From Semisulcospira habei (lineage: Eukaryota; Mollusca; Gastropoda; Semisulcospiridae): DNA of 64,000 nucleotides. Location: the NCBI GenBank assembly GCA_036245525.1, contig BTPG01000001.1, positions 181,390,671 through 181,454,670 of the forward strand, read 5' to 3'. Positions 59,847 through 63,114 of this stretch are shown piece after piece; position 1 is the stretch's first letter, and every line of letters begins with the position of its first letter. The position numbers and the translations under genes were made by a program. The notes beneath the pieces were generated by a model. The model ran no database searches. It had not been told where the DNA came from and saw only the letters and a list, made by a program, of their open reading frames with translations.

Positions 59847-62800
59847 TTACCCTACCCCCATCCAGGCTGAGTTGCAGTGAGTGAACGGGGCACTGGGTAA
59901 GTGGCTGGCTGTGTGTGTGTGTGTGTGTGTGTGTGAGCACCCTACCCCATCCAGGCTGAGTTGCAGTGAGTGAACAGGACACTGGGTGAGTGGCTAGCTC
60001 TGTGTGTGTGAGATCACCCTACCCCATTCAGGCTGAGTTGCAGTGAGTAAACGAGGCACTGGGTGAATGGCTGGCTCTCTGTGTGTGTGATTACCCAACC
60101 CCATGCAGGCTGAGTTGCAGTCAGTGCATAAACCTTACACAAACTGCTACACAAAATTGCTCCGCAATATTGGAACACTTTACCTAGTGGCTTGCTCCGC
60201 AATATTGGAACACTTTACCTAGTGGCTTGCACAATTTTTAAGGTCTCTCATGCAGTTCAGCCCAGGTGACCAGTGTATGTTTTGGTCTCGATGTTTACAC
60301 ATTGAAAGTGACTACAGCCCTATGACTATTCTTAGTGAGCGACACAGTATTTGACTGACATGCGAATGATGTGTTTGTGCACAATGTCATGCAGGATTTG
60401 TGGGCTAAACAGTGAAAATGATTGTTCGTGGACCATTGTTAACAGGGTTTATCCCGTGCACTGCCTAGAAAAAGAGAACATAGTGTTTCAGGGTATCTCC
60501 TTCACTGCCTAGAAAGTCTGTGGGTCATTGTTTACAGGGCTTGTGCAGGATCTGTGGGCTAAACAGTGGAAATGATTGTTTGTTGGCGAGGGTGTATCCC
60601 CATCACTGCCTAGAACAAGAGAACACAATCCAACTGCAAGAGACGTTAATCCTCATGAGCCCCTGCAAGTTAACCCTTTCAGCACCAACACCCTACAGCA
60701 GGAGATTGATTGACCAGGATAATTCAAGGGCAGTGCCAGATTAGCTTGGCGCCTTCAGGCGCCAAGCTAATCTGGCACTACCCTTGAATTATCATGGTCA
60801 ATCCACCTCCTGCAAGTGGTACATAGTCGTACTTTCAAAATTCAGGAAATGCACCCATGGCGCTAAAAGGGTTAAGGGGGTTGAATGTAGCATCTGTGTC
60901 TCTTGCTAACACCACTCTTTGTCTCCATCCCCCACCCGGGTCTGCCCTGGGGGACTTGGGTGGGGTTAACAACTTTTTAGTTCCCAGGGTCACCCTGGTC
61001 AGCCCCACAAGGGTGCGTTTCCCCCTCTATTCTGGAGCATGTGTTTCTGTCTACCCTTGGTCCATTCACCTGTATTTTCCTTTTTTAAACTCTCCCTACT
61101 GTCTGCACTGTCTGTAGCTCTTGATATTGGATGTGTGTTGCTAAATGGTCTTAGGTTTATTTAGGCCCCATGTTGTAGGTTTATTTAACGTATTGGAGCG
61201 GCTGGCGACGTACATTCAATATTCTGTTTAGTTGGGTTTTTTTCACAAGCAGTGCAGGCACGTCCTTAGAATGTCTTGTTGCTGTCGGGACGTTAAGCAA
61301 TGTACAATCAATCAGTCTTTGTCTCCATGTTGTGTGGATGCCTGGGGCTCTTTGGTATTGAACTGGCAGACATGTCACAACACCCTGACAGTGGTCGCAG
61401 GTCCCAGCCGTGCAAGGCGCATGAATACAAAGTGGTGTCAACACTGAACGGGCATTGTGAAGAGCCTATGGCAGCTGGATCACGATGTAGAATGACATTT
61501 AATTCCGCACTGCAGGGGGCTTTGCAATGTCTGGCCAGACATCCATACTGCGGGGCTTTACGATGTTCCTGGAGACATCCATACTGCGGGGCTTTACGAT
61601 GTTCCTGGAGACATCCATACTGCGGGGCTTTAAGATGTTCCTGGAGACATCCATACTGCGGGGGCTTTACAATGTTCCTGGAGACATCCATCCTGTAGGG
61701 GCTTTACGATGTTCCTGGAGACATCAATTCTGCGGGGGCTTTACAATGTTCCTGGAGACATCCATACTGTAGGGGCTTTATGATGTTCCTGGAGACATCC
61801 ATACTGTGGGGGCTTTGCATTGTCAGAGCTGCCAAGTGCTACGATTTAGGCGTAGCATGCTACAACTTAGACATACTTGCTACGATCGGTCCTGAAAACT
61901 ATGATTAAAAAAAAAAAAAAGGTTGCCAGTTTGCCAGTCACTGACTGAACTAAAAATAACTTTTTACCTAGAATCGTATCTAGTAAATGACCAATCGCAT
62001 TGTGTTTCGACCTGGAAGGGAGGGGGGGGGGGGGGGGGGAATTTGCGCTCTCCATAATGCTCCCTTTTTTCTTGGCCAGTGGTGCGTTCAGTAAACGGCA
62101 GCAGTTTCTCGCTGTGCCTTTTGAACAAAGCGCTTTCTCTCGGCCGTTGTCAGCGAGTCGGTTGCCAAAGTAGACTACAGATAACAGATGCAGACGACAG
62201 AGAGATTATTGACTAACCGCTGTAGTACATGCATAGCATAGCCCACACATAGTAGCAATCCGTTCCGTAGACCAAGCATTCGCTAAAAAAAAAAAAAAAA
62301 AAATTAACAAAATTGCTGCGTGGCCCGGTGTCGGTATTGAACACGCTACGCATTCATGGAGTGAAAAGTAACTGGAGTATGATTTTCTCACTCTTTGCCG
62401 CGCCTGTGTGTGTGCTACTCCTTTTTCTTAAATGCTACTCGAAATAGGTCTGGATGCTACTCTTTGACATGTCATGATGGTGGGTTGGCAGCCCTGCATT
62501 GTACACGCAGACATCCATACTGCAGGGGCTTTACAATGTCCATGCAGACATCCATACATGCCATAGTGCAGGGGCTTTACAATGTCTAGCCAGACATCTA
62601 TACTGCGGGGGGCTTTACAATATCCAGCCAGACATCCATACTGCAGGGGCTTTGCACTGTCCATGCAGACATCCATACCATGGGGGCTTTACTATATCCA
62701 GCCACACATCCATACTGCAGGGGCTTTACAATGTCCAGCCACACAACCATACTGCAGGGGCTTTACAATGTCCAGCCACACAACCATACTGCAGGGGCTT

Positions 62801-63107
62801 TACAATGTCCAGCCACACAACCATACTGCAGGGGCTTTACAATGTCCAGCCACACAACTGAAACATACTGTGCAGGCTTTGCAATGTCCATGCAATGTAG
62901 ATGTAAAATGTTGTGTTGCAGGGGTGGTAACTTCTTCTCAACAGAGAAGGGGATCAGGGTTGCATGGCTTTGGTGGTGAGGAAGTGTCAATTTAATGGTT
63001 GTGTTACAGGAGATGTGATTGTCAAGTACCGAGGGAGCCACAGCTTTCTTTACAACATCGTGACTGGCAACTCACCAGTTATCGTCCATGGCAACGGGCC
63101 AATCAAG
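18529..63107 (+). CDS. PLOD: Procollagen-lysine 2-oxoglutarate 5-dioxygenase (lysyl hydroxylase), exons 1-8, 3' part outside window
   Basis: Eight exons (18529-18589, 21626-21720, 24453-24589, 30746-30860, 48154-48205, 55821-55933, 59495-59558, 63010-63107) sum to 735 nt, exactly 245 codons without a stop. All introns are GT-AG and phases agree. The product begins with a hydrophobic signal peptide and continues through the PLOD N-terminal glycosyltransferase domain. Recognisable family blocks are [60 protein letters not shown] and [10 protein letters not shown]. By comparison with human LH3 (known family), Asp97, Asp100 and His239 should be the metal ligands of the galactosyl/glucosyltransferase site. 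Cys129-Trp130 and Asp176-Asp177 match residues tied to that activity. PLOD enzymes act in the ER lumen on collagen lysines. The hydroxylase (Fe/2OG) domain is expected downstream of the window. Family call is strong; which vertebrate paralogue it resembles most (LH3 on motif grounds) is less certain. Confidence 0.95.
18590..19379. other. PLOD intron 1, left part
   Basis: Non-coding. From about 19155 to 19235 lies half of a family B hairpin: GATGAATCGACCATGATAAT, TCAAGGGTAGTGC and GGATTAGCT, without its right arm. Confidence 0.55.
19380..19525 (-). mobile_element. SINE S1, 3' fragment
   Basis: Reverse complement matches the 3' half of the SINE at 52893: CTTAGTAGCAGCAGGCTTTC, TTGAGCATCTTTAA, AGATGGATATGTGCGCC and GAGACACC followed by CCATA-like tail. 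The tRNA head is absent. Confidence 0.8.
19975..20560. repeat. Interspersed repeat R1, copy 2 (uninterrupted)
   Basis: Same order of blocks as copy 1 at 10650. Its sequence across TATGACGTCAGCTACCTG ... AAGCAATCTTTT gives the empty site of the LINE found in copy 1. A SINE-like element has inserted at its right end. Confidence 0.82.
20561..20974 (+). mobile_element. SINE-like element S4, copy 1
   Basis: Starts CCACCCGGGTCTGCCCTG and ends GGGACGTTAAGCAATG then TACAATCAATCAATCAA. Flanked by a 16-bp duplication CCCTTTAAATCTCACC (20545-20560 and 20975-20990), the mark of LINE-driven insertion. Contains a T run at about 20857-20898. A second copy is at 60929. No tRNA head recognised. Confidence 0.85.
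20991..21625. other. PLOD intron 1, right part
   Basis: Ordinary intron sequence; nothing recognised before the exon 2 acceptor. Confidence 0.5.
21626..21720 (+). CDS. PLOD: PLOD exon 2: first strand of the glycosyltransferase fold
   Basis: Acceptor TTGTTACAG, donor AAA|GTAAGT. It encodes residues 21-52, including [14 protein letters not shown] and a FMRSA segment, the usual start of the PLOD GT domain. It is preceded and followed by ordinary intron sequence, unlike exons 4, 6 and 7. Confidence 0.93.
21826..22013. mobile_element. Hairpin MITE family B, diverged copy
   Basis: Starts TTAACCCATTTAGCA and ends GGCCTTAGGGTTAA. Contains CCCTACAGCAGG, a decayed hairpin and GTCTCCTGCAACTGGTAC. TTAA stands at both ends. 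Confidence 0.72.
22081..22281 (+). mobile_element. Hairpin MITE family A, reference orientation
   Basis: Starts TTAACCCATATCATACTGAG, followed by AAAGCTTCAAATTTGTAC, TACAGATAAGGACATAGACC, then the palindrome TTCAAGGGTGGTGCCAGAAT ... GGCGCCAAGCTATTCTGGC ... CCCTTGTACT. The right end after TTTCACACA is diverged and has no TTAA. Confidence 0.8.
22282..23240. other. PLOD intron 2, mostly unique sequence
   Basis: No exon recognised. A decayed hairpin element lies at about 23053-23160 (GATAGTTTAAGGATGGTGTC, later ACCACCCTCGAAGTATCATG). Text at 22800-22930 repeats weakly with 22290-22340 (TACGAGACC/GTTACACCCC region). Confidence 0.45.
23250..23935. repeat. Minisatellite, 30-bp unit, about 23 copies
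   Basis: Unit TCTATATCTGGAGTGGG plus TACATAATTTGTA. Several copies lack one T. Very homogeneous, so probably recently expanded or converted. Confidence 0.96.
24038..24370. repeat. Minisatellite, 47-bp unit, about 7 copies
   Basis: Unit AACCTTCACAAGGACAGGTC, ATCCAGTAAGTACTGACCG, AACCCCAC. It ends about 80 bases before PLOD exon 3 and includes an internal GTAAGT. Confidence 0.94.
24453..24589 (+). CDS. PLOD: PLOD exon 3: GGG-containing helix and first metal-ligand Asp
   Basis: Acceptor TGTGCGCAG, donor ACAG|GTGACA. Residues 53-97 carry LGMGEPW, the conserved [14 protein letters not shown] stretch and end in IIFTD, whose Asp97 starts the D-S-Y-D metal motif that is split by intron 3. A 62-bp minisatellite begins directly at the donor. 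Confidence 0.95.
24590..25314. repeat. 62-bp minisatellite, left part, starting at the PLOD exon 3 donor
   Basis: Unit ACAATCCGTCTATAGCAG, TGTAGGTGTTCACTTCAG, TTTGGTCACGATGGGATCCC. The first unit is the intron itself, GTGACAATCCG, immediately after the exon. About 11.7 copies before a transposon interrupts. Confidence 0.96.
25505..28802 (+). mobile_element. Full-length RTE-type LINE with 12-bp target-site duplication
   Basis: Starts CCTCGCGCTGGGACC and ends ACAGGCGTAAGTAAGTAAGT-type tail. AGAGTTACGCGT flanks both sides (25493-25504 and 28803-28814). Length 3.3 kb with almost no 3' UTR is typical of RTE elements. The duplicate copy at 35159-39080 confirms the same 5' end. Confidence 0.92.
25783..28795 (+). 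pseudogene. RTE polyprotein: APE endonuclease plus reverse transcriptase, one frameshift
   Basis: Endonuclease: [48 protein letters not shown] and SDHHLLTLR. Reverse transcriptase: [72 protein letters not shown] and the catalytic [13 protein letters not shown]-terminal domain: [10 protein letters not shown] and [20 protein letters not shown]. The frame changes at a five-C run (28175-28179); the second copy has four bases there. Apart from this the reading frame looks intact, so the insertion is young. Confidence 0.92.
29220..29690. repeat. 62-bp minisatellite, right part (about 7.5 copies)
   Basis: Continues the array of 24590-25314 in phase after the transposon insertion. It ends in unique sequence after GGGATCCCTGTGTTCGG. 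Confidence 0.95.
29691..30290. other. PLOD intron 3, unique part
   Basis: A/T-rich intron sequence; nothing recognised. Confidence 0.45.
30290..30745. repeat. Degenerate repeats containing the exon 4 acceptor and exon start
   Basis: Units of roughly 120 bases contain GATGGGTTACAG, TTGTGAT, TTTATTTCAG, then exon-like TTATGATGTTGTGTTCACAG and ATGGTGTTTCT. The real exon 4 starts TTATGATGTCGTGTTCACGG. At least four copies of TTTATTTCAG lie upstream of the real one and one is altered to TTTATTTCTG. Confidence 0.85.
30420..30510. repeat. Long hairpin, 37-bp arms
   Basis: Arms at 30420-30456 and 30474-30510 are inverted copies with one mismatch, containing CTGTGATTTGTTAACTC and CCCAGAACTAAAT, separated by 17 bases. 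It lies within the exon 4 junction repeats, and its outer ends match their CTGTGATTTGTT text. Confidence 0.88.
30746..30860 (+). CDS. PLOD: PLOD exon 4: second metal-ligand Asp and FSAE-FCWP motif
   Basis: Acceptor TTTATTTCAG, donor AAAG|GTCAGAC. Residues 98-136 complete the DSYD motif (Asp100) and contain [12 protein letters not shown], with the Cys-Trp pair seen in LH3. Degenerate copies of this exon's start, with their acceptor, lie in the 450 bases upstream. Confidence 0.95.
31030..31675. repeat. Minisatellite, 43-bp unit, about 15 copies
   Basis: Unit AAGGGCAATTACAGTTTTGT, GGATGGGGGAACAGTACAAA, TAC. Very homogeneous; only GGATG/GGACG/GGAGG differences. Lies 170 bases after PLOD exon 4. 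Confidence 0.96.
31676..32280. other. PLOD intron 4, unique part
   Basis: Nothing recognised before the motif-rich region that starts near 32318. Confidence 0.4.
35159..35786 (-). repeat. Duplicated RTE 3' segment
   Basis: Begins on the minus strand at CCCATTGGAGGAGG (the equivalent of 28176 in copy 1) and runs to the tail. It is joined directly to the tail of the adjacent RTE, so the junction reads tail, then internal RTE sequence. Confidence 0.88.
35159..39080 (-). mobile_element. Second RTE copy with tandemly repeated 3' end
   Basis: Minus-strand copy of the element at 25505. TCTGATGAAAGA flanks it at 35147-35158 and 39081-39092. Its last 0.6 kb is present twice in tandem (35159-35786 and from 35787), each ending in a CTTACTTACTTAC tail. 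Reading frames are broken near 36460 and in a C/G homopolymer of about 24 bases near 37354-37378. The endonuclease frame (37269-38801) is otherwise long and similar to copy 1. Confidence 0.9.
39395..39450 (+). repeat. Fragment of SINE-like S4 tail
   Basis: CATCCTGAGAAAGTCTTGTTGCT and GTTAAGCAATGTACAACC match the last 50 bases of the S4 copies at 20561 and 60929. The rest is missing. Confidence 0.65.
40675..41078. mobile_element. MITE with CAGGCATGGGAATT ends, copy 2
   Basis: Same element as 25315-29214 without the RTE. GAGTTACGCGTCGCCTATTG at about 40850 is the uninterrupted RTE target site. Flanks are GTTTTT and GTTTT, consistent with but not proof of a 5-bp duplication. Confidence 0.88.
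41708..42045 (-). pseudogene. Tc1/mariner transposase with internal deletion
   Basis: Minus-strand reading gives [20 protein letters not shown] and [17 protein letters not shown] (the N-terminal DNA-binding region), then [20 protein letters not shown] (C-terminus) with the catalytic DDE region missing. The last block, [10 protein letters not shown], is in another frame. Tc1 transposases are normally near 340 residues; about 110 remain. Confidence 0.82.
42344..42575. mobile_element. TTAA-type MITE, family C
   Basis: Flanked by TTAA (42340-42343 and 42576-42579). Ends CCCAATCACTGCCGAG and CAGTGGCAGGAAAGCGG form a loose inverted pair. A short tandem of GATCCTTCATGAGG-like text lies inside. A related diverged copy is at 56491-56705. 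Confidence 0.7.
43298..44150. repeat. Minisatellite, 44-bp unit with 34-bp short form, about 19 copies
   Basis: Unit GTTCCGCCCGGTTCCGCC, TTTGAAATATCACTCCATG, TAAGACC. In the short form one GTTCCGCCCG is missing, an internal deletion between direct repeats of TTCCGCC. Confidence 0.95.
44343..44514 (+). pseudogene. Possible N-terminus of a piggyBac-like transposase
   Basis: After ATGGAGAGCGACAGCGACCC a stop follows, then in another frame [20 protein letters not shown] and [12 protein letters not shown] before a stop. Short acidic Ser/Asp/Glu N-termini are usual in piggyBac transposases. TTAACCTTTTAACTACC at 43283, just before the array, could be its left end. No right end found. Confidence 0.3.
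44515..45287. other. PLOD intron 4, unique part
   Basis: No gene or family recognised. Confidence 0.4.
45288..45498 (+). mobile_element. Hairpin MITE family A
   Basis: CAACCCATTGTATCCTGAGG at left, hairpin GGCAGAATAGCTTGGCGCC with an almost perfect right arm GGCGCCAAGCTATTCTGGC, and GATGAAAAGGGTTAA at right. Confidence 0.78.
46081..46953. mobile_element. Non-autonomous pogo/Tigger-type element
   Basis: Left end CAGTGGAGTCCAGTTAACAC, right end GTGTTAAGCGGACTCCACTG; TA lies on both sides (46079-46080 and 46954-46955). Multiple internal TTAACACGAA repeats follow each end, as in Tigger-type MITEs. No transposase frame. Confidence 0.88.
47115..47290 (+). mobile_element. tRNA-derived SINE
   Basis: GAGCTGGGTGGCTTGGTGGT resembles a pol III A box and GGGTTCAGATC a B box, 39 bases apart. 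Downstream GACACAAGACATTAAGCCC is a SINE-like 3' region. Ends are not sharply defined. Confidence 0.65.
47834..48031. mobile_element. Hairpin MITE family B
   Basis: TTAACTCATTCAGCCTGAC to TCAGGAGTGAATGGGTTAA, flanked by TTAA. The palindrome is long: GAGATGGATCGACCATGATA, ATTCAAGGGCAGTGCCAG on the left, and the matching right arm to CCATCTCCTG. The tip of the hairpin is reduced. It lies 122 bases before PLOD exon 5. Confidence 0.85.
48154..48205 (+). CDS. PLOD: PLOD exon 5 (52 nt)
   Basis: Acceptor TTCTCTTTTTCAG has a good pyrimidine tract; donor GGAG|GTATGG. Residues 137-153 read [17 protein letters not shown], the conserved segment that links FSAE to the GF(I/M)GYAP block. The exon follows a 17.3-kb intron rich in transposons. 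Confidence 0.93.
48350..49030. repeat. Minisatellite, 42-bp unit, about 16 copies
   Basis: Unit AGCCACTAGTTGTATCGTTT, ATGTCTGTCCTGTATTGCTATC. Both open frames through it are by-products. Lies 145 bases after exon 5. Confidence 0.96.
49262..50091 (+). repeat. Interspersed repeat R2, copy 1
   Basis: Shares with 51925-53380: GGGGCTGGTCG, AAGTAACAAGATAAAAAT, CACTCTAACCTTGCT, ATTGGATGTCTCA, CCAGCTTTGTACCTCTT, AAACGCGT, GGCTTTGTGGGCATGGG and CAGCCCACAGAACGTATAA. No coding; class unknown. Confidence 0.78.
50092..51095. other. PLOD intron 5, mixed sequence
   Basis: No gene recognised. GAGATACTGAATGAGTTCG at 50670 and CAGCCCACAGAGTGTACTAA at 50977 are short fragments of R2-type repeats. Confidence 0.4.
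51100..51809. mobile_element. PiggyBac-type non-autonomous element
   Basis: Flanked by TTAA (51096-51099, 51810-51813). Ends CCTTTAGCACGCTG and CAGAGTGCTAAAGG are inverted repeats. Just inside the left end are two palindromes, TGGCGACATTTGTCGCCA and TGGCGACATATGTCGCCA. At 51368 a broken frame starts [13 protein letters not shown] and later [11 protein letters not shown], acidic like a piggyBac N-terminus. Long G runs near 51481. Confidence 0.86.
51966..52215. repeat. Minisatellite, 41-bp unit, 6 copies
   Basis: Unit AGGTGGACGGGTCAGAGATA plus GTGGCATGCAAATAACATAAC. Copies look identical. In R2 copy 1 the segment is single. Confidence 0.94.
52893..53308 (+). mobile_element. tRNA-derived SINE S1
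   Basis: A box-like TGACTATGGATAAGACAC and B box GGGTTCGAATCCC near the left end; body ends AGATGGATATGTGCGCC and GGAGACACCG; tail is CCATA repeats. R2 copy 1 (49970) gives the empty site. A 3' fragment of the same family is at 19380-19525. Confidence 0.85.
53597..54252. repeat. Minisatellite, 47-bp unit, 14 copies
   Basis: Unit TAAGTGGACTTGGCGTGACT, CCTCGCAGCATGATTCCACT, CTGCTTC. The first three copies have CACAGC where later ones have CGCAGC, so the change spread along the array. Confidence 0.96.
54253..54429. mobile_element. Hairpin MITE family B
   Basis: TTAGCCCATTCAGCCCTGAC to GCTGCATGAGTTAA. Palindrome with AATTCAAGGG ... CCCTTGAATTATCATGG; one arm is shortened. Inserted at the end of the 47-bp array. 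Confidence 0.8.
54803..55249 (-). mobile_element. tRNA-derived SINE with LINE-like TTA tail
   Basis: On the minus strand: A box-like GTGGCGCAGTGGTCAAGG, B box-like GAGGTTCGAAAAC, a middle part TCTTTCTCCGGGTACTCC, and a 3' end GCGCCTATATAATAACGG then (TTA)n. The same GCGC...ATAA...TTA tail is seen in the LINE at 12467, which may provide the machinery. Confidence 0.8.
55310..55835. repeat. 27-bp minisatellite made of the PLOD exon 6 splice acceptor junction
   Basis: About 18 units of GGTTTATGGGCCATG plus TTTTTCATGCAG or TTTGTCACGCAG precede the true junction TTTGTCACGCAG|GGTTTATGGGCTATG. So each unit equals 12 intron bases plus 15 exon bases. About 16 units keep an AG|GG acceptor. Two have lost it (near 55600 and 55708). 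The last upstream unit is 28 bases, so its use would shift the reading frame. Confidence 0.95.
55821..55933 (+). CDS. PLOD: PLOD exon 6: GFMGYAP block and acidic DDQ motif
   Basis: Acceptor CACGCAG|GGTTTATGGG, donor CGG|GTGAGC. Residues 154-191 contain [13 protein letters not shown] and [14 protein letters not shown]; the Asp pair matches the acidic motif of the LH3 glycosyltransferase site. The exon sits between two minisatellites: a 27-bp array ends in its first 15 bases and a 40-bp array starts right after its donor. Confidence 0.95.
55938..56185. repeat. Minisatellite, 40-bp unit, 6 copies, at the exon 6 donor
   Basis: Unit CTCACGTTCCCAAACAGTCG, CTCGCTGCCTTTATCATCAT. The first unit begins five bases after the exon 6 end, and includes no exon sequence. 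Confidence 0.94.
56254..56472 (+). mobile_element. Hairpin MITE family A
   Basis: CTAACCCATATCATACTGAG to GATAAGGGTTAA. Contains AAAGCTTCAAATTTGTACAC, the palindrome TTCAAGGGTAGTGCC ... GGCGCCAAGC ... GGCACTACCCTTGAACTA, and CACACTGGTGTATTCTGAAT. Confidence 0.85.
56491..56705. mobile_element. MITE family C, diverged copy
   Basis: ACCCTTCACTGCTGAGAAAA and CCAGTGGCAGGGAAGGGG correspond to the ends of the element at 42344-42575, as do CATAGATCCT and ACCCATGTTCCTT. TTAA flanks are lost. Confidence 0.6.
56722..57060. repeat. Tandem repeat, about 60-bp unit, 5-6 diverged copies
   Basis: Unit AACTATCATGGTCAGTCCA, TTTCAGGTTCAA, AGTTAGACTAGACTCTTG. The ACTATCATGGTC part matches the outer arm of hairpin family B, suggesting it grew from a decayed copy. 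Confidence 0.8.
57160..57245. repeat. Hairpin related to families A and B
   Basis: GGATCGACAATGATAGTTCA, GGTGCCAGAATAGCTTGGC, then a shortened right arm TACCCTTGAACTATCATGG. It mixes a family A stem (GAATAGC) with family B outer arm text. Confidence 0.7.
57246..57935. repeat. Diverged tandem repeat, about 80-95-bp unit
   Basis: Eight or so units of GTCAGGGGTGGAGGGTTAAAC, CTCTCTGTACTGGTGACCA and TAGTTCTGTCTTGCTGAGA. Spacing is irregular. Confidence 0.8.
58305..59044 (-). mobile_element. Hairpin MITE family A with an internal insertion
   Basis: ATAACCCTTATCATTTGG to GATAAGGGTTAA. The hairpin is well preserved: CAAGGGTAGTGCCAG, CTTGGCGCCTCTAGGCGCC, AAGCTATTCTGGC. About 410 bases (58448-58857) separate AAGCCATAGGTCTAT from TATCCTTATCTGTAAG; these are contiguous in other copies. 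A 46-base inner segment near 58920 is repeated three times. Confidence 0.8.
59101..59148. repeat. C homopolymer
   Basis: About 40 C bases in intron 6, with CACCCCTGAAG-type duplications on the right side. Confidence 0.9.
59495..59558 (+). CDS. PLOD: PLOD exon 7 (64 nt)
   Basis: Acceptor TGTCTTTGCAG, donor CTGG|GTAAGTGG. Residues 192-212 include [15 protein letters not shown], a near-invariant PLOD block. The last 15 exon bases and the donor are the first copy of a downstream minisatellite unit. Confidence 0.94.
59545..60120. repeat. Minisatellite containing the PLOD exon 7 donor junction
   Basis: Units of about 75-95 bases: GTGAACGGGGCACTGG|GTAAGTGG, a GT microsatellite of variable length, ACCCTACCCC, ATCCAGGCCGAGTTGCAGTGA. 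The true exon end is TTGAATGGGGCACTGG|GTAAGTGG at 59558/59559. GTAAGT donors recur at 59647, 59722, 59803 and 59897; two diverged ones are GTGAGT at 59986 and GTGAAT at 60063. Confidence 0.94.
60670..60875. mobile_element. Hairpin MITE family B, best preserved palindrome
   Basis: TTAACCCTTTCAGCACC to GGCGCTAAAAGGGTTAA, with TTAA at both ends. The core AATTCAAGGGCAGTGCCAG, ATTAGCTTGGCGCC, TTCA, then GGCGCCAAGCTAATCTGGC and CCCTTGAATT; outer arms AGGAG(A)T.GAT.GACCA pair with TGGTCAATCCACCTCCT. Confidence 0.88.
60929..61315 (+). mobile_element. SINE-like element S4, copy 2
   Basis: Starts CCCCACCCGGGTCTGCCC and ends GTTAAGCAATGTACAATC then AATCAG. Flanked by TCTTTGTCTCCAT (60916-60928 and 61316-61328). 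Same body as 20561-20974, with a shorter T run. Confidence 0.87.
61520..61823. repeat. Minisatellite, about 37-bp unit, left part
   Basis: Units CTGGAGACATCCATACTG, CGGGGGCTTTACAATGTTC. Continues after the inserted element at 62495. Confidence 0.9.
61824..62494. mobile_element. hAT-like non-autonomous element inserted in a minisatellite
   Basis: Ends CAGAGCTGCCAAGTGCTAC and GGTTGGCAGCCC(TG) are inverted. TGCATTGT flanks both sides (61816-61823 and 62495-62502) and the array unit is restored when one copy is removed. No transposase; inside are ATGCTAC/CTACG repeats and A and G runs. hAT assignment rests on the 8-bp duplication and CAG start. Confidence 0.8.
62495..62890. repeat. Minisatellite, 37-bp unit, right part
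   Basis: Units CCAGCCACACAACCATACTG, CAGGGGCTTTACAATGT. The left part has TTCCTGGAGACATC where this part has CCAGCCACACAACC or CATGCAGACATCC: two variants of one array. Confidence 0.9.
63010..63107 (+). CDS. PLOD: PLOD exon 8: HGNGP motif, third metal ligand
   Basis: Acceptor GTGTTACAG, donor ATCAAG|GTAACT. Residues 213-245 run from GDVIVKY to [10 protein letters not shown]. The His of HGNGP (His239) corresponds to the LH3 metal-binding His. The gene continues beyond 64,000; intron 8 is open at the window edge. Confidence 0.94.
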
Positions 63108-63114
63108 GTAACTG

